Notes: generated by a model from the letters alone, not told the origin. A stretch of DNA of 64,000 nt from Flavobacterium gelidicaeli (GCF_013294005.1 NZ_JABSNK010000008.1:62001-126000); one strand, 5' to 3'. Counted from the first letter of the stretch, positions 26,007 to 36,117 are shown. Translations and numbers: made by a program.

Positions 26007-28616
26007 ATGACTAAATTATTATACATACTTTTTCTTTTTTTCTCTCTGATGACGTTTGGACAATCCTACTCAACTCAAGAAGAGAAAATTTATAACGCAC
26101 TAGATCATTTTACAGCGCATCCAACCGAAGAAAATTTAAAAAAACTAGAATCCTTTAGCAAAAGTATTTCATCAACCACTTCAAAAAACAAAGATGAGCT
26201 GCTCGCCATTGTAATATTAAATTGTAATAAGGCACATTATGAGAATAATTTTGGTCAAACAACACAAGCCATTTCAAGTTATGAAAATGCTTGGAAAATG
26301 TACCAGAAAAACAAACTCTCCAATTATGATATAACCGAATACTGTTTGAAACCACTGGGGAATTTATATACCCAAATAGGTGATTACAGTAATGCCGAAA
26401 ATACCATAAAACAATATTATTATGTTGCGAGCCAAGAAAAAAACGATCAACAAAAACAAGCTGCTATTCTCAATTTGTCCAACGTTTATCAAAATACGGG
26501 TAGAATAGATCAAGCCATAAACTTACTGGAAAAAACCATTCATGAAAACCACTTAAATGCCAACCAAAAAGGACTTTTATACAATAATTTAGGCTCCAAT
26601 TATTTATTAAACACCAAATCAAATATAATGAAACCTAATGCTTTTGAAAATGCAGAAAAAGCGTTTTTAAAAGCCGCCTTTTTATTAGAAAAAGAACCAT
26701 TACAATACGAGGCATTAGCGAATGCCTATAATAATTTATCCAAATTAAAACTGGAAAGAGGTGCTATTTCAATGGCTTTATCTTACTTTAAAAAAGCCAA
26801 AATCGCTTTCGCAAAAGTTCCAAATCCAAACCAAAGAAAGAAAGCACAATTCACCTATGATGAAGCCAACCTACTTTTTAAGCAAGGTAAAATAAAAGAA
26901 TCAACTCTAGTTGTCCAATATATTTATAAAATATTAATTCCAAATTATTCCAGCCAAAAAAGCGTCCTACCAGATCCCAATTCACTTTATGCCGAAACGA
27001 TTCTACTTGATGCTTTGGACCTGCAAGCGGACTTGTTTTTGGCGCAAAGCCAACCTAAAAAGGCATTAAAAAGTTACGCCCTTTCATTTCAAATTGAAGC
27101 CTTATTTCAAAGCCTTTTGGTGTATGAAAACTCAAAAATTATTACCCAAATTAGAAATCGAAATCGAACCGAAAAATGCATTGCCATTTATCAATCCCTT
27201 TTTGAAAAAGAACACCAAATAACTTATATCGAAAAAGCATTCCTACTAGCCGAAAAAACAAAGTCTGTCGTTTTAAAAACAACACTAAATAAAAACAGTT
27301 CCCAATCTAAAGAGCAGAAAAAACTATCGGAACAACTTCAAAATTGGAATACTATTATTACAAAAGAACAACAAAAAGGAAGTTTGGCTGATATTTCGAA
27401 AATAAATCAAGCGATAAAAAAACAGAATGAGGTTATGTTACTTTCGAAAGAAAAGCAAACGAAAGAAAACAAGACAACCGCAGCAGATATCGATTTGCAA
27501 TCTTTATATACTAAGCTAGAAAATGACAATGCTATACTGATTGAATATTTTTCGGGAACTCATAAAATGTTTTTTTTTACTATCGTTGACAAACAAATTT
27601 CCTTACACTCTTTTAGCAACGAGGCGCACACTTCTGTAAAATTATTTCAATTTATAGATTATTTCAATGATGCCAATACCATTACAAATGATATTGATGG
27701 ATTTAATCATTATGGGAATATAGCTTATCAATTATTAAAAATACCCGTCAATCCAGCCTATAAAAACTTACTTATTATCCCTGACGGAATTTTAAATTTT
27801 TTACCTTTTGAGACACTAATTACCCAAGAATCGGCCACTACAAATTTTGCCAAAATGAATTATTTACTCAACCAATATACGGTTGGTTATAATAACTCTA
27901 TTGCTTTTTACCTCAACAATAAGCAGGCTGAAGAACATAAAAAACAAGTTTTAGGTATTTTTCCCGTTTTTGAAAAAACAGCTTACGAGTTAGCTTTTTC
28001 TAAAGACGAATTGCAATCGATAAAAAAGAATTTTGATGGAACTTTTTTCGAAAACTCTAGTGCCACATTCGAAAATTTCAAGAAAAACGCAACTGATTAT
28101 TCCATTTTACATTTATCCACTCACGCAGCTGCAGGTGATATTGTAACGCCCGCCAGCATAAAATTTTACGACCAGGAAATCGTTTACACTGAATTATACA
28201 ATTTAAATATCAATCCCGATTTAGTCGTTTTGAGTGCTTGCGAAACAGGTATTGGTAAAATCTTTAAATCCGAAGGTGCGATGAGTATTGCCAGAGGTTT
28301 TCAGTTTGCTGGCGCCCAAAACTTGTTGTTTTCTCTATGGCGTGTAAACGATTTTACGACTGCTACTTTTATGGATAAATTTTATAATTATCTAAAAAAA
28401 GGGAACTCATTTGTAGAAGCCAATCATCAAGCAAAACTTGATTTTTTGGCAGATAAAAGTATTCCGAACGCCAAAAAATCACCCTATTATTGGAGTGCCT
28501 TTGTGTATTATGGCGCTTTAAAAACAGAAGAACCTACAACCTATTATAGCTATTACATTATTGGTTTATTTATTCTAATTAGCCTATTTTTGATTTATAT
28601 TCGAAATAGAAAATGA
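26007..28616 (+). CDS. TPR-CHAT protease with signal peptide and C-terminal membrane anchor
   Basis: An 869-residue protein. Residues 1-18 are a signal peptide (MTKLLYILFLFFSLMTFGQ). About 55-420 are TPR-like helices, followed by a short coiled-coil (about 425-490). The CHAT caspase-like domain (about 550-830) has the catalytic His706 in ILHLSTHAAAGD and Cys745 in VVLSACETGIGK, followed by AMSIARGFQFAGAQNLLFSLW. A transmembrane helix (YYSYYIIGLFILISLFLIYI) ends the protein. The protease therefore faces the periplasm and is anchored at its C terminus. CHAT proteases of this kind are usually triggered by a partner and cut specific targets; the target here is unknown. It overlaps the retropepsin-like gene by four bases. 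Confidence 0.9.
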   Translation: MTKLLYILFLFFSLMTFGQSYSTQEEKIYNALDHFTAHPTEENLKKLESFSKSISSTTSKNKDELLAIVILNCNKAHYENNFGQTTQAISSYENAWKMYQKNKLSNYDITEYCLKPLGNLYTQIGDYSNAENTIKQYYYVASQEKNDQQKQAAILNLSNVYQNTGRIDQAINLLEKTIHENHLNANQKGLLYNNLGSNYLLNTKSNIMKPNAFENAEKAFLKAAFLLEKEPLQYEALANAYNNLSKLKLERGAISMALSYFKKAKIAFAKVPNPNQRKKAQFTYDEANLLFKQGKIKESTLVVQYIYKILIPNYSSQKSVLPDPNSLYAETILLDALDLQADLFLAQSQPKKALKSYALSFQIEALFQSLLVYENSKIITQIRNRNRTEKCIAIYQSLFEKEHQITYIEKAFLLAEKTKSVVLKTTLNKNSSQSKEQKKLSEQLQNWNTIITKEQQKGSLADISKINQAIKKQNEVMLLSKEKQTKENKTTAADIDLQSLYTKLENDNAILIEYFSGTHKMFFFTIVDKQISLHSFSNEAHTSVKLFQFIDYFNDANTITNDIDGFNHYGNIAYQLLKIPVNPAYKNLLIIPDGILNFLPFETLITQESATTNFAKMNYLLNQYTVGYNNSIAFYLNNKQAEEHKKQVLGIFPVFEKTAYELAFSKDELQSIKKNFDGTFFENSSATFENFKKNATDYSILHLSTHAAAGDIVTPASIKFYDQEIVYTELYNLNINPDLVVLSACETGIGKIFKSEGAMSIARGFQFAGAQNLLFSLWRVNDFTTATFMDKFYNYLKKGNSFVEANHQAKLDFLADKSIPNAKKSPYYWSAFVYYGALKTEEPTTYYSYYIIGLFILISLFLIYIRNRK

Positions 28617-29050
28617 AAACCCTACCCGATTTCCTAAAAAAGGAGAAATACAAAAAAATAAAATTCAAGATTTCCAAAACGCAGCATTTGCTGATAAGAG
28701 CGACAATTAATGGCATAAAAGGAGATTTTATTCTAGATACAGGAGCTTCAAACAGCTGTATTGGTTTTGAAAGCGTAGCATTATTTCTGGTCCAAGCCGA
28801 GGATTCCAAAACATTAGCATCAGGTGCGGGAGCAACAGGAATGCAAACCCAAACCGCTTCAAACAACACCCTTCAATTGGGGTCTTGGAAAGACATTGAT
28901 TTTGATTTGGTTATTTTTGATTTGTCACATGTTAATGAAGCGCTAATACAGCACAAATCAAAACCGGTTCATGGAATTATAGGCGCTGATGTTTTACTAA
29001 AGGGAAAGGCGATTATAGATTATTGCAACAAGTACTTGTACTTACAATAA
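28613..29050 (+). CDS. Retropepsin-like aspartyl protease
   Basis: A 145-residue protein of the single-domain aspartyl protease family. The catalytic motif is FILDTGASNSCIGF (Asp42 region) and the second conserved turn is GIIGADVLLKGKAIIDY followed by LYLQ, the standard retropepsin pattern. Single-domain members act as homodimers. No signal peptide is present, so it should be cytoplasmic, unlike the CHAT protein encoded by the overlapping upstream gene (ATGA overlap of four bases). The coupling of a periplasmic cysteine protease and a cytoplasmic aspartyl protease is unusual. Target unknown. Confidence 0.88.
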   Translation: MKTLPDFLKKEKYKKIKFKISKTQHLLIRATINGIKGDFILDTGASNSCIGFESVALFLVQAEDSKTLASGAGATGMQTQTASNNTLQLGSWKDIDFDLVIFDLSHVNEALIQHKSKPVHGIIGADVLLKGKAIIDYCNKYLYLQ

Positions 29051-29102
29051 GTGTTTTTTTTGGGATTAAAGCCAAGGCTAAAATTACCAACTGCATATTT
29101 GT

Positions 29103-29148
29103 AAAAAAGAAAACCTCAAACAAATTCATGTTTGAGGTTTTCTTTTTT
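29103..29148. terminator. Bidirectional terminator
   Basis: A 15-base perfect stem AGAAAACCTCAAACA (29108-29122) with its complement at 29129-29143, with A-runs before and T-runs after, serves both the retropepsin gene (+) and odhB (-). Confidence 0.9.
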
Positions 29149-29164
29149 ATAATAGATTCAAATA

Positions 29165-30382
29165 TTACAATTCAAATGCTCTTTTAGGATTGTTATCCAA
29201 TAGTAATTCCATTGGGTTTTCTAAAGCTTCTTTAATTGCTACTAAGAAACCAACAGATTCTTTACCATCAATAATTCTGTGATCATAAGATAAAGCTACA
29301 TACATCATTGGGTGAATTTCCACTTTACCGTTTACGGCAATTGGACGCTCAATAATATTATGCATACCTAAGATTCCTGATTGTGGAGGGTTGATAATAG
29401 GAGTTGATAACATAGAACCAAACACACCACCGTTAGTGATTGTAAAAGTTCCACCAGTCATATCATCAACTGTAATTTGACCATCACGTGCTCTAATCGC
29501 TAATCTTTTGATATCTGCTTCTACACCACGGAAAGTTAAATTCTCTGCGTTACGAACAACAGGAACCATTAATCCTTTTGGTCCAGACACTGCGATTGAA
29601 ATATCACAGAAATCGTAAGCAATCTTATAATCACCATCCATCATCGAGTTAACATCTGGATACATTTTTAACGCTCTTGTTACCGCTTTTGTAAAGAAAG
29701 ACATGTATCCAAGACCTACACCACCGTGTTTTGCTTTGAACTCATCTTTATATTGATTACGGATCGTGTTGATAGGCGTCATATTTACTTCGTTGAACGT
29801 AGTTAACATTGCCGTTTCGTTTTTCGCAGCAACTAGACGTTCAGCTACCTTACGACGCAACATTGATAGTTTTGTACGCTCTTGACCACGGCTTCCACCT
29901 GTAGGAGTTCCCATTGATGGTACTGCATTTACAGCATCATCTTTAGTAATTCTACCGTCTTTACCAGTTCCTGTTACAGCTGCTGGAGCGATATTTTTTT
30001 CGTCTAATATTTTTCTTGCTGCTGGTGACGGAGTTCCTGAAGCATAGGTTGCTGCTGGAACTGCTGCTACTGGAGCCGGAGCTGCTTTTGGCGCTTCAGC
30101 TGCTGGAGTTGCTGCCGCTACAGGAGCTGCACCTTCTGGCTTAGCTGCTGCTGTATCAATAAGACAAACAACTGCACCTACCGCTACTGCATCACCTTCT
30201 TCGGCTTTTAATGTAATTATTCCGCTTGCTTCAGCTGGTAATTCAAGGGTTGCTTTGTCAGAATCAACCTCAGCAATAGCTTGGTCTTTTTCTACATAAT
30301 CTCCATCTTGTACTAACCAAGTTGCTATTTCAACTTCTTTGATAGATTCCCCTGGTGATGGGACTTTCATTTCTAAAATCAT
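29165..30382 (-). CDS. odhB: 2-Oxoglutarate dehydrogenase E2, dihydrolipoamide succinyltransferase
   Basis: A 405-residue E2 subunit of the TCA-cycle 2-oxoglutarate dehydrogenase complex. The lipoyl domain (1-77) carries the lipoylated Lys43 in [13 protein letters not shown]. An Ala/Pro-rich linker (about 80-115) leads to the E1/E3-binding domain ([15 protein letters not shown]...[13 protein letters not shown]) and then to the catalytic acyltransferase core (about 170-405) with [16 protein letters not shown] near the end. It follows sucA by about 107 bases and is probably co-transcribed with it. The E3 (lpd) gene is not in the window. Confidence 0.97.
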   Translation of the reverse strand: MILEMKVPSPGESIKEVEIATWLVQDGDYVEKDQAIAEVDSDKATLELPAEASGIITLKAEEGDAVAVGAVVCLIDTAAAKPEGAAPVAAATPAAEAPKAAPAPVAAVPAATYASGTPSPAARKILDEKNIAPAAVTGTGKDGRITKDDAVNAVPSMGTPTGGSRGQERTKLSMLRRKVAERLVAAKNETAMLTTFNEVNMTPINTIRNQYKDEFKAKHGGVGLGYMSFFTKAVTRALKMYPDVNSMMDGDYKIAYDFCDISIAVSGPKGLMVPVVRNAENLTFRGVEADIKRLAIRARDGQITVDDMTGGTFTITNGGVFGSMLSTPIINPPQSGILGMHNIIERPIAVNGKVEIHPMMYVALSYDHRIIDGKESVGFLVAIKEALENPMELLLDNNPKRAFEL

Positions 30383-30489
30383 CTTTATAATTTTTTAAAT
30401 TATGAATTTTATTAGTAGAGTTATTTTTTAAACAACTACTGTTTATTTTGTGTTTTATTATTTTGCCCTGATGAAACAGGAAATAGTTT

Positions 30490-33267
30490 CTAAGAATTAA
30501 ATAAATCTTTATCAAAAACCATTCTGATTGCGTCAGCATGACGGCGTTTTGCTCTTGTTGAACTTCCTGACGCTGATGCAGAATACGCTTTTAACGACGC
30601 TAATCTCCATTTTACCAAGTTGAAATTCATTAACATAAAACTGTAAGCCCCCATGTTTTTAGGCTCTTCTTGTGCCCAAACATAGTCATCAGCATTAGGA
30701 TATTGTGCAATAATCGCTTTTAATTGCTCCACTGGTAATGGAAACAATTGTTCGATTCTTACTACAGCCACATCGTTGCGACCGTTTTTTTCTCTCTCTG
30801 CAGTGATGTCGTAATAGAATTTTCCTGTACAGAAAACTAATGATTTCACATCAGCTTTATTTACTGTTGAGTCATCAATTGTTTCTTGAAAACTTCCGTT
30901 TTCTAATTCTTCAATTGTAGAAACACATCTAGGGTCACGCAACAAACTCTTTGGTGTAAACACAATTAATGGTTTACGGAATTTTGTTTTCATTTGTCTT
31001 CTCAACAAGTGAAAGAAATTGGCTGGTGTTGTACAATCTGCCACAAACATATTTTGTCTTGCACACAATTGCAAGTAACGCTCCATTCTAGCCGAAGAGT
31101 GCTCAGCACCTTGACCTTCGTATCCATGAGGCAATAACAATACAATTCCGTTTTGATTGTTCCATTTGTCTTCTCCACAAGAGATGTACTGGTCAATCAT
31201 AATTTGAGCACCATTAGAGAAATCTCCAAATTGTGCTTCCCAAATTGTCAATGTGTTTGGGTTTGCCAAAGCATAACCATAATCAAATCCTAGAACACCA
31301 TATTCAGACAAGAAGGAATTAAAAATATTAAAGTTCCCTTTTTTACCTTCAAGGTTGTTAATTAAAACAACTTCTTCTTCTGAATCTTCTACTTTAATTA
31401 CTGCGTGACGGTGAGAGAACGTACCACGCTCAACATCTTGTCCAGAAATACGAACATCGTACCCTTCCTGCAATAATGAACCATAAGCTAAGTGTTCAGC
31501 CATTCCCCAATCTAACTTGTTAGTCTCAAAAAACATTGTTTTTCGGTCGTTAACTAGTTTTTGGATTTTGTTCATGAACTTCTTGTCTGATGGCAAGTTA
31601 CTTACTGCGTTAGCTACTTGAGTTAATCCCTCTCTTGAGAAAGAAGTATCTACTTTTAGTAACATTTGTTTATCAGTAACTTGTTCAAATCCCAACCATT
31701 CATTTTTCATAAATGGGGTAATAATGGTCAAATCTTTTTTACGTGAAGCTTCTAAATTAGCTTCCATGTTAGATTTGTATTCTTTCTCAAGTGCATTTAC
31801 ATAAGTTGCATCGATTACTCCATCTGAAAGTAATTTTTCAGCATAAAGATCTCTTGGATTCTTATGTTTTGCAATGATTTTATACAATACCGGCTGTGTA
31901 AAACGAGGTTCATCACCTTCATTATGACCGTATTTTCTATATCCTAATAAGTCAATGAATACATCACGACCAAACTGCATTCTGAAATCCAATGCAAAGT
32001 TCATTGCGTGAACTACTGCTTCAGCATCATCTGCATTAACATGTAATACTGGAGACAAAGTAACCTTAGCCACATCTGTACAATAGGTAGAAGAACGAGC
32101 ATCTAAATAATTTGTAGTAAAACCAACTTGATTGTTAATTACAATATGGATTGTTCCTCCCGTTTTATATCCATCAAGTTGAGCCATTTGGATAATTTCA
32201 TAAAGAATTCCTTGTCCTGCAATTGCGGCATCACCGTGAACAGCGATAGGTAAAACTTTAGAAAAATCATTAGGAAAATATTTATCTTGTTTCGCTCTTG
32301 TAATTCCTTCAATAACCGCACCTACTGTTTCAAGGTGAGAAGGATTAGGAGCAAGATTGATATTGATTTTTTTACCTGTACTTGTAATTTTGTCAGCTGT
32401 AAGACCCAAGTGGTACTTTACATCTCCGTCAAAATATTCTTTATCGTAATCTTTACCATCAAACTCGCCAAAAATATCTTGAGTCGATTTACCAAAGATG
32501 TTAGCAAGAATATTCAAACGACCACGGTGTGCCATTCCCATTACAAATTGCTCAACTCCTTTTTCTGCAGCTCTTTCGATTAAAGTATCAAGAGCAGGAA
32601 TGATTGATTCTCCTCCTTCTAATGAAAAACGTTTTTGACCTACATATTTAGTATGCAAGAAATTTTCAAATGAAACTGCTTGATTCAGTTTATTCAAGAT
32701 TCCTTTCTTTTCATCTGCCGAAAAGTTAGGTTGGTTATCATTAACCCCTATTTTATCTTGAATCCATTTTACAATTTCTGGCTTTCTGATATACATGTAC
32801 TCCACCCCTATGTGCTGGCAGTAAATTGTATCTAGGTGTTTGATAATATCTGTTAGCGTACATGGTGCAATCCCAATAATTTTGGCTGCATCAAAAACAG
32901 TGTTTAAATCTGCTGATGTAAGTCCAAAATTTGTAATATCAAGATTGGGCTCAAAAGTCCTTCTGTCTCTTACTGGGTTTGTTTTAGTAAATAAATGCCC
33001 GCGAGAACGGTATCCTTCTACTAGTTTTAAAACATTGAACTCCTTTTGAAGTTTTTCTGAAATTTGAGAGTAGTCAATAGAACCTGAAGTCTCATTGACT
33101 ATATGCTGTACAGGATTTTCACCATTATAAGTCTCCATTCCAAAGTCGAAACCTTGAAAAAAACTTCTCCAGCTTGGCTCAACGCTATCTGGGTTCTCTA
33201 AGTACTGGTCGTATAATTGTGCGAAAAATTCTGTATGTGCTGCGTTTAAAAATGAAAACCTATCCAT
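30490..33267 (-). CDS. sucA: 2-Oxoglutarate dehydrogenase E1
   Basis: A 925-residue thiamine-diphosphate enzyme that decarboxylates 2-oxoglutarate in the TCA cycle. The N terminus (DRFSFLNAAHTEFFAQLYDQYLENP) is the E1-specific E2-binding helix. The catalytic core has FVMGMAHRGRLNILANI, PNPSHLETVGAV, the ThDP motif HGDAAIAGQGILYE...NNQVGFTT, and LLPHGYEGQGAEHSSARMERYLQL. Full length for the family. Cytoplasmic, forms the complex with odhB immediately downstream. A -7 box (TACTTTTG, minus strand, 33313-33306) lies about 40 bases upstream. Confidence 0.97.
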   Translation of the reverse strand: MDRFSFLNAAHTEFFAQLYDQYLENPDSVEPSWRSFFQGFDFGMETYNGENPVQHIVNETSGSIDYSQISEKLQKEFNVLKLVEGYRSRGHLFTKTNPVRDRRTFEPNLDITNFGLTSADLNTVFDAAKIIGIAPCTLTDIIKHLDTIYCQHIGVEYMYIRKPEIVKWIQDKIGVNDNQPNFSADEKKGILNKLNQAVSFENFLHTKYVGQKRFSLEGGESIIPALDTLIERAAEKGVEQFVMGMAHRGRLNILANIFGKSTQDIFGEFDGKDYDKEYFDGDVKYHLGLTADKITSTGKKININLAPNPSHLETVGAVIEGITRAKQDKYFPNDFSKVLPIAVHGDAAIAGQGILYEIIQMAQLDGYKTGGTIHIVINNQVGFTTNYLDARSSTYCTDVAKVTLSPVLHVNADDAEAVVHAMNFALDFRMQFGRDVFIDLLGYRKYGHNEGDEPRFTQPVLYKIIAKHKNPRDLYAEKLLSDGVIDATYVNALEKEYKSNMEANLEASRKKDLTIITPFMKNEWLGFEQVTDKQMLLKVDTSFSREGLTQVANAVSNLPSDKKFMNKIQKLVNDRKTMFFETNKLDWGMAEHLAYGSLLQEGYDVRISGQDVERGTFSHRHAVIKVEDSEEEVVLINNLEGKKGNFNIFNSFLSEYGVLGFDYGYALANPNTLTIWEAQFGDFSNGAQIMIDQYISCGEDKWNNQNGIVLLLPHGYEGQGAEHSSARMERYLQLCARQNMFVADCTTPANFFHLLRRQMKTKFRKPLIVFTPKSLLRDPRCVSTIEELENGSFQETIDDSTVNKADVKSLVFCTGKFYYDITAEREKNGRNDVAVVRIEQLFPLPVEQLKAIIAQYPNADDYVWAQEEPKNMGAYSFMLMNFNLVKWRLASLKAYSASASGSSTRAKRRHADAIRMVFDKDLFNS

Positions 33268-33384
33268 AATATTTAGTGAATATACTTTTTGTTAAAATAG
33301 TTTGACAAAAGTACAATAATCCACTAAATTTACATTTATATAAAGTTACATTTATATGTTAAAATGTTAAAAAATTAAGTACTT

Positions 33385-33930
33385 ATGAGAAAAAAGCCCA
33401 TTAACAGCCTTTTAAAACACGTTTTACTTGTTCTAATTCTAGTCATTTCTAACAATTCAATAGCTCAACAACAGCCTAATAGCTCAAAATACGGAAGTGA
33501 TTTTTGGGATAAAGTCCAAATTGGAGGTGGTTTAGGTCTAGGATTTGGATCTGGATACACTGATATTTCCATTTCCCCTAGCGCAATCTATAATTTCAAT
33601 GATTATGTTGCTCTTGGAGCCGGTGTACAATATAGTTATGTGAGTCTAAAAAACAACTACAGCTCTAATTTATACGGCGGTAGCATCATTGCGCTATTTA
33701 ACCCAATCAGAGAAATCCAACTTTCAGCAGAATTAGAGGAACTTAGAGTAAACACAACATACGACGGAATTGATGGTCGAACAGATGATTTCTGGAATAC
33801 TGGTTTATTTCTAGGAGCAGGATACCGCACTAACAATGTAACTATTGGCGCACGCTATAATGTATTACATGACGACAATAATCGTGTTTACAATGATGCA
33901 TTCATGCCTTTTGTACGAGTATACTTTTAA
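33385..33930 (+). CDS. Small outer-membrane beta-barrel protein
   Basis: A 181-residue exported protein with signal peptide (about 1-27, MRKKPINSLLKHVLLVLILV...SIAQ). The mature part has strand-like repeats (IGGGLGLGFGSGYTDISISP, VALGAGVQYSYVSLKNN, GLFLGAGYRTNNVTIGARYN) ending FMPFVRVYF, consistent with an eight-strand barrel. Homologues are often mislabelled alpha-ketoglutarate decarboxylase because they sit beside sucA; nothing in the sequence supports an enzyme. It is divergent from sucA with a 117-base shared upstream region. Function unknown. Confidence 0.8.
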   Translation: MRKKPINSLLKHVLLVLILVISNNSIAQQQPNSSKYGSDFWDKVQIGGGLGLGFGSGYTDISISPSAIYNFNDYVALGAGVQYSYVSLKNNYSSNLYGGSIIALFNPIREIQLSAELEELRVNTTYDGIDGRTDDFWNTGLFLGAGYRTNNVTIGARYNVLHDDNNRVYNDAFMPFVRVYF

Positions 33931-34006
33931 TTATTAAGAGTTTTATGTACCAATGGTAAAATGCTATACTTATTTAAATAAATCACATTAGACAATAGAA
34001 TCTTTT

Positions 34007-34360
34007 TTAGCGGTATTTATTTTTAAACCACACTTTTTGCCATTCTCTTTTTAGAATTAGGAAGGCAACTTGTTCTGACAGAATAACTAAATCTGAGCCA
34101 TCAAGTTTTTTAACTTCTTCCTCAGCAACATCAATAATATAAAGTAGGTTTAAATATTCAGCAAATTTATACTGAATCATGCGATAGACTTTTTCGTGCA
34201 ACTGAATTTTAAGTTCTTTTGCAGTTATACTCATTGGAAAATCAATCCCTTCGTTAGCTAAATTGAAATCTTTATTGATTTGTTCGATTAATTTCAAATA
34301 CAAAGACTCCCCTTCTGCTTCAAGCAGTAACAAGTCGGTATTTAATGGCGCTATAAACAT
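34007..34360 (-). CDS. Conserved hypothetical protein
   Basis: A 117-residue acidic protein (FIAPLNTDLLLLEAEGESLY at the start; KVWFKNKYR at the end) that I do not recognise. It is predicted mostly helical, with no signal peptide, membrane segment, cysteine cluster or known motif. It is 79 bases downstream of, and on the same strand as, the polyprenyl synthase gene, so it could share that transcript. Codon use and composition look like its neighbours, and its length and clean start suggest a real gene. Confidence 0.65.
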   Translation of the reverse strand: MFIAPLNTDLLLLEAEGESLYLKLIEQINKDFNLANEGIDFPMSITAKELKIQLHEKVYRMIQYKFAEYLNLLYIIDVAEEEVKKLDGSDLVILSEQVAFLILKREWQKVWFKNKYR

Positions 34361-34439
34361 ATAATTTTAATTTCGATTCTAAAACCAGTGGTATTCAATA
34401 ATCGAAATTAAATTTCGCTATTGTTATATTATTCTAAAA

Positions 34440-35414
34440 CTATACTTTTCTTCCCATTAGGTTTTCACCAAATGCTCTTAATATTTCTTTCTTATCTTTA
34501 CTAATATTCATTTTATCTAAAGTATCAAAAGCTTTAAAAGTATATTCTTGCATGGCATCTTGAGTAATTTTTGAGGCTCCCGAAGAATTAAATAATGCCT
34601 TTACAGCTTCAATTTTATCTGTGTTATCTTCTGGATTAGAAGCAAATAAATCCTGCAACTCCGTTTGTACTTCATTTGAAGAAAACTCCATTGCTTTTAA
34701 ATACAAATAGGTTTTTTTATTTTCGATAATATCACCTCCTACTTGTTTACCAAAGGTTTCCGGATTACCAAAAGCATCTAAATAATCATCTTGCAATTGA
34801 AAAGCTATTCCGAGATTCAAACCAAATTCGTAAATAAAATTCGCATTTTCCTCAGATGTACCTGCAACTATTGCTCCCATTTTCATGGCGGCAGCAACAA
34901 GAACAGCTGTTTTATATTCGATCATTTTAAGGTACTCCTCGATCGTAACATCATTGCGAGTTTCAAAATCTACATCCCATTGTTGCCCTTCACAAACTTC
35001 AAGTGCTGTTTTACTAAACAATTTAGCTAATTGCATGAAAACAGCTGGCTCGTATTGTTCAAAATACTGGTAGGCCAATATCAACATTGCGTCTCCAGAT
35101 AAAATTCCTGTATTAAGATCCCACTTTTCATGAACCGTTACTTGACCTCTTCGTAAAGGAGCTTCGTCCATAATATCATCATGAACTAAAGAGAAATTAT
35201 GAAAAACCTCCACAGCCATAGCCGCCGGAAGTGCTTTATTATAATCAACATCAAAAACCTCTACAGCCATCAAGGTTAATACGGGACGCATTCTTTTACC
35301 TCCTAAGCCCAAAATATAGGTTATAGGATTATATAAATTTCGAGGCTCACGCGCTATAGATTGTGTATTTAGGTAAGTAACAAAGAATTCTTGGTATTGA
35401 TTAATGGCATGCAT
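34440..35414 (-). CDS. Polyprenyl diphosphate synthase
   Basis: A 324-residue trans-isoprenyl diphosphate synthase. The first aspartate-rich motif is HDDIMDEAPLRRGQ (Asp79, Asp80, Asp83) and the second is QLQDDYLDAFG near residue 210, with GGKRMRPVL binding the homoallylic substrate at about 38-46. It condenses IPP with allylic diphosphates in the cytoplasm. Chain length cannot be fixed; a phenylalanine five residues before the first motif hints at a short or medium product. Possible end uses are quinone side chains or carotenoids. Gene symbol not assigned because farnesyl, geranylgeranyl and longer synthases look alike here. Confidence 0.93.
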   Translation of the reverse strand: MHAINQYQEFFVTYLNTQSIAREPRNLYNPITYILGLGGKRMRPVLTLMAVEVFDVDYNKALPAAMAVEVFHNFSLVHDDIMDEAPLRRGQVTVHEKWDLNTGILSGDAMLILAYQYFEQYEPAVFMQLAKLFSKTALEVCEGQQWDVDFETRNDVTIEEYLKMIEYKTAVLVAAAMKMGAIVAGTSEENANFIYEFGLNLGIAFQLQDDYLDAFGNPETFGKQVGGDIIENKKTYLYLKAMEFSSNEVQTELQDLFASNPEDNTDKIEAVKALFNSSGASKITQDAMQEYTFKAFDTLDKMNISKDKKEILRAFGENLMGRKV

Positions 35415-35512
35415 AAAAATTATTTTTCGGCTAATTTACAGCATTCACACCTGATTACAAACTTGTAACCTTAAGTAAATGTTAAAAAAAAGGAAAAACA
35501 ACGGAAACTATT

Positions 35513-35542
35513 TTGGTGTTCAAAGTTTCCGTATTACATTTG
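35513..35542 (+). promoter_or_regulatory. Promoter of the YceI gene
   Basis: TTG at 35513-35515 and TACATTTG at 35535-35542, with 19 bases between, match the Bacteroidota -33/-7 promoter. The ATG is 33 bases further at 35575. Confidence 0.7.
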
Positions 35543-35574
35543 CAGCAGAATTTAACATTTAGAAATGTATCCTA

Positions 35575-36117
35575 ATGACAACAACTTTACCCATAAATAC
35601 CACAAAATGGACAATTGACTCTAGTCAGTCAGATGTTTTAATAAAAGCAAGACACTCTATAATTGCTTATATAGCGGGATCATCAAACAAATTCAAAGGA
35701 TCGATTGACATCCAAGATAATGAAGTAGAAGACGCTTCGATAGAATTTGTTTTAGACCTTAAAAACACCCAATATGATCTTGAAAAAATAGACAGTCCTG
35801 TAATAATAAGTGACTATATTGATAATAACGAGTTTCCATATATAAGCTTTAAATCGATTTCCTTTCAAAAGATTAATCACAATATTAACTTTTTAAAAGG
35901 ATACCTTACTGTTAAGGATATTACGAAAGTAGTAGAGCTTGATGCCGAATTAGTGAATATCGATACCCAAAACGGAATCAAAAAGGCGATTTTTGAAGTT
36001 ACCGGTCAAATAAAAAGCAAGGATTTTCTACTAGCAGCAAACTCTTACACAGAGGCTGGCGGAATTGCTTTAGGTCCAGATATTAAGTTAATAGCCAATT
36101 TAGAATTTGTTATCTAA
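35575..36117 (+). CDS. YceI family protein
   Basis: A 180-residue lipocalin-like YceI protein: WTIDSSQSDVLIKARHSI at the start, NKFKGSIDIQ, then ISFKSISFQKINHNINFLKGYLTVKDITK and VTGQIKSKDF. YceI proteins bind polyisoprenoids in a beta-barrel pocket; many are periplasmic, but this one has no signal peptide, so it is probably cytoplasmic. Its location next to a polyprenyl synthase gene (divergent) agrees with isoprenoid binding but is only suggestive. It has its own promoter candidate. Confidence 0.9.
   Translation: MTTTLPINTTKWTIDSSQSDVLIKARHSIIAYIAGSSNKFKGSIDIQDNEVEDASIEFVLDLKNTQYDLEKIDSPVIISDYIDNNEFPYISFKSISFQKINHNINFLKGYLTVKDITKVVELDAELVNIDTQNGIKKAIFEVTGQIKSKDFLLAANSYTEAGGIALGPDIKLIANLEFVI

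Noticed and set aside
33385..33930. Alpha-ketoglutarate decarboxylase label
   Set aside because: The protein is a signal-peptide-bearing beta-barrel; the label comes from adjacency to sucA.
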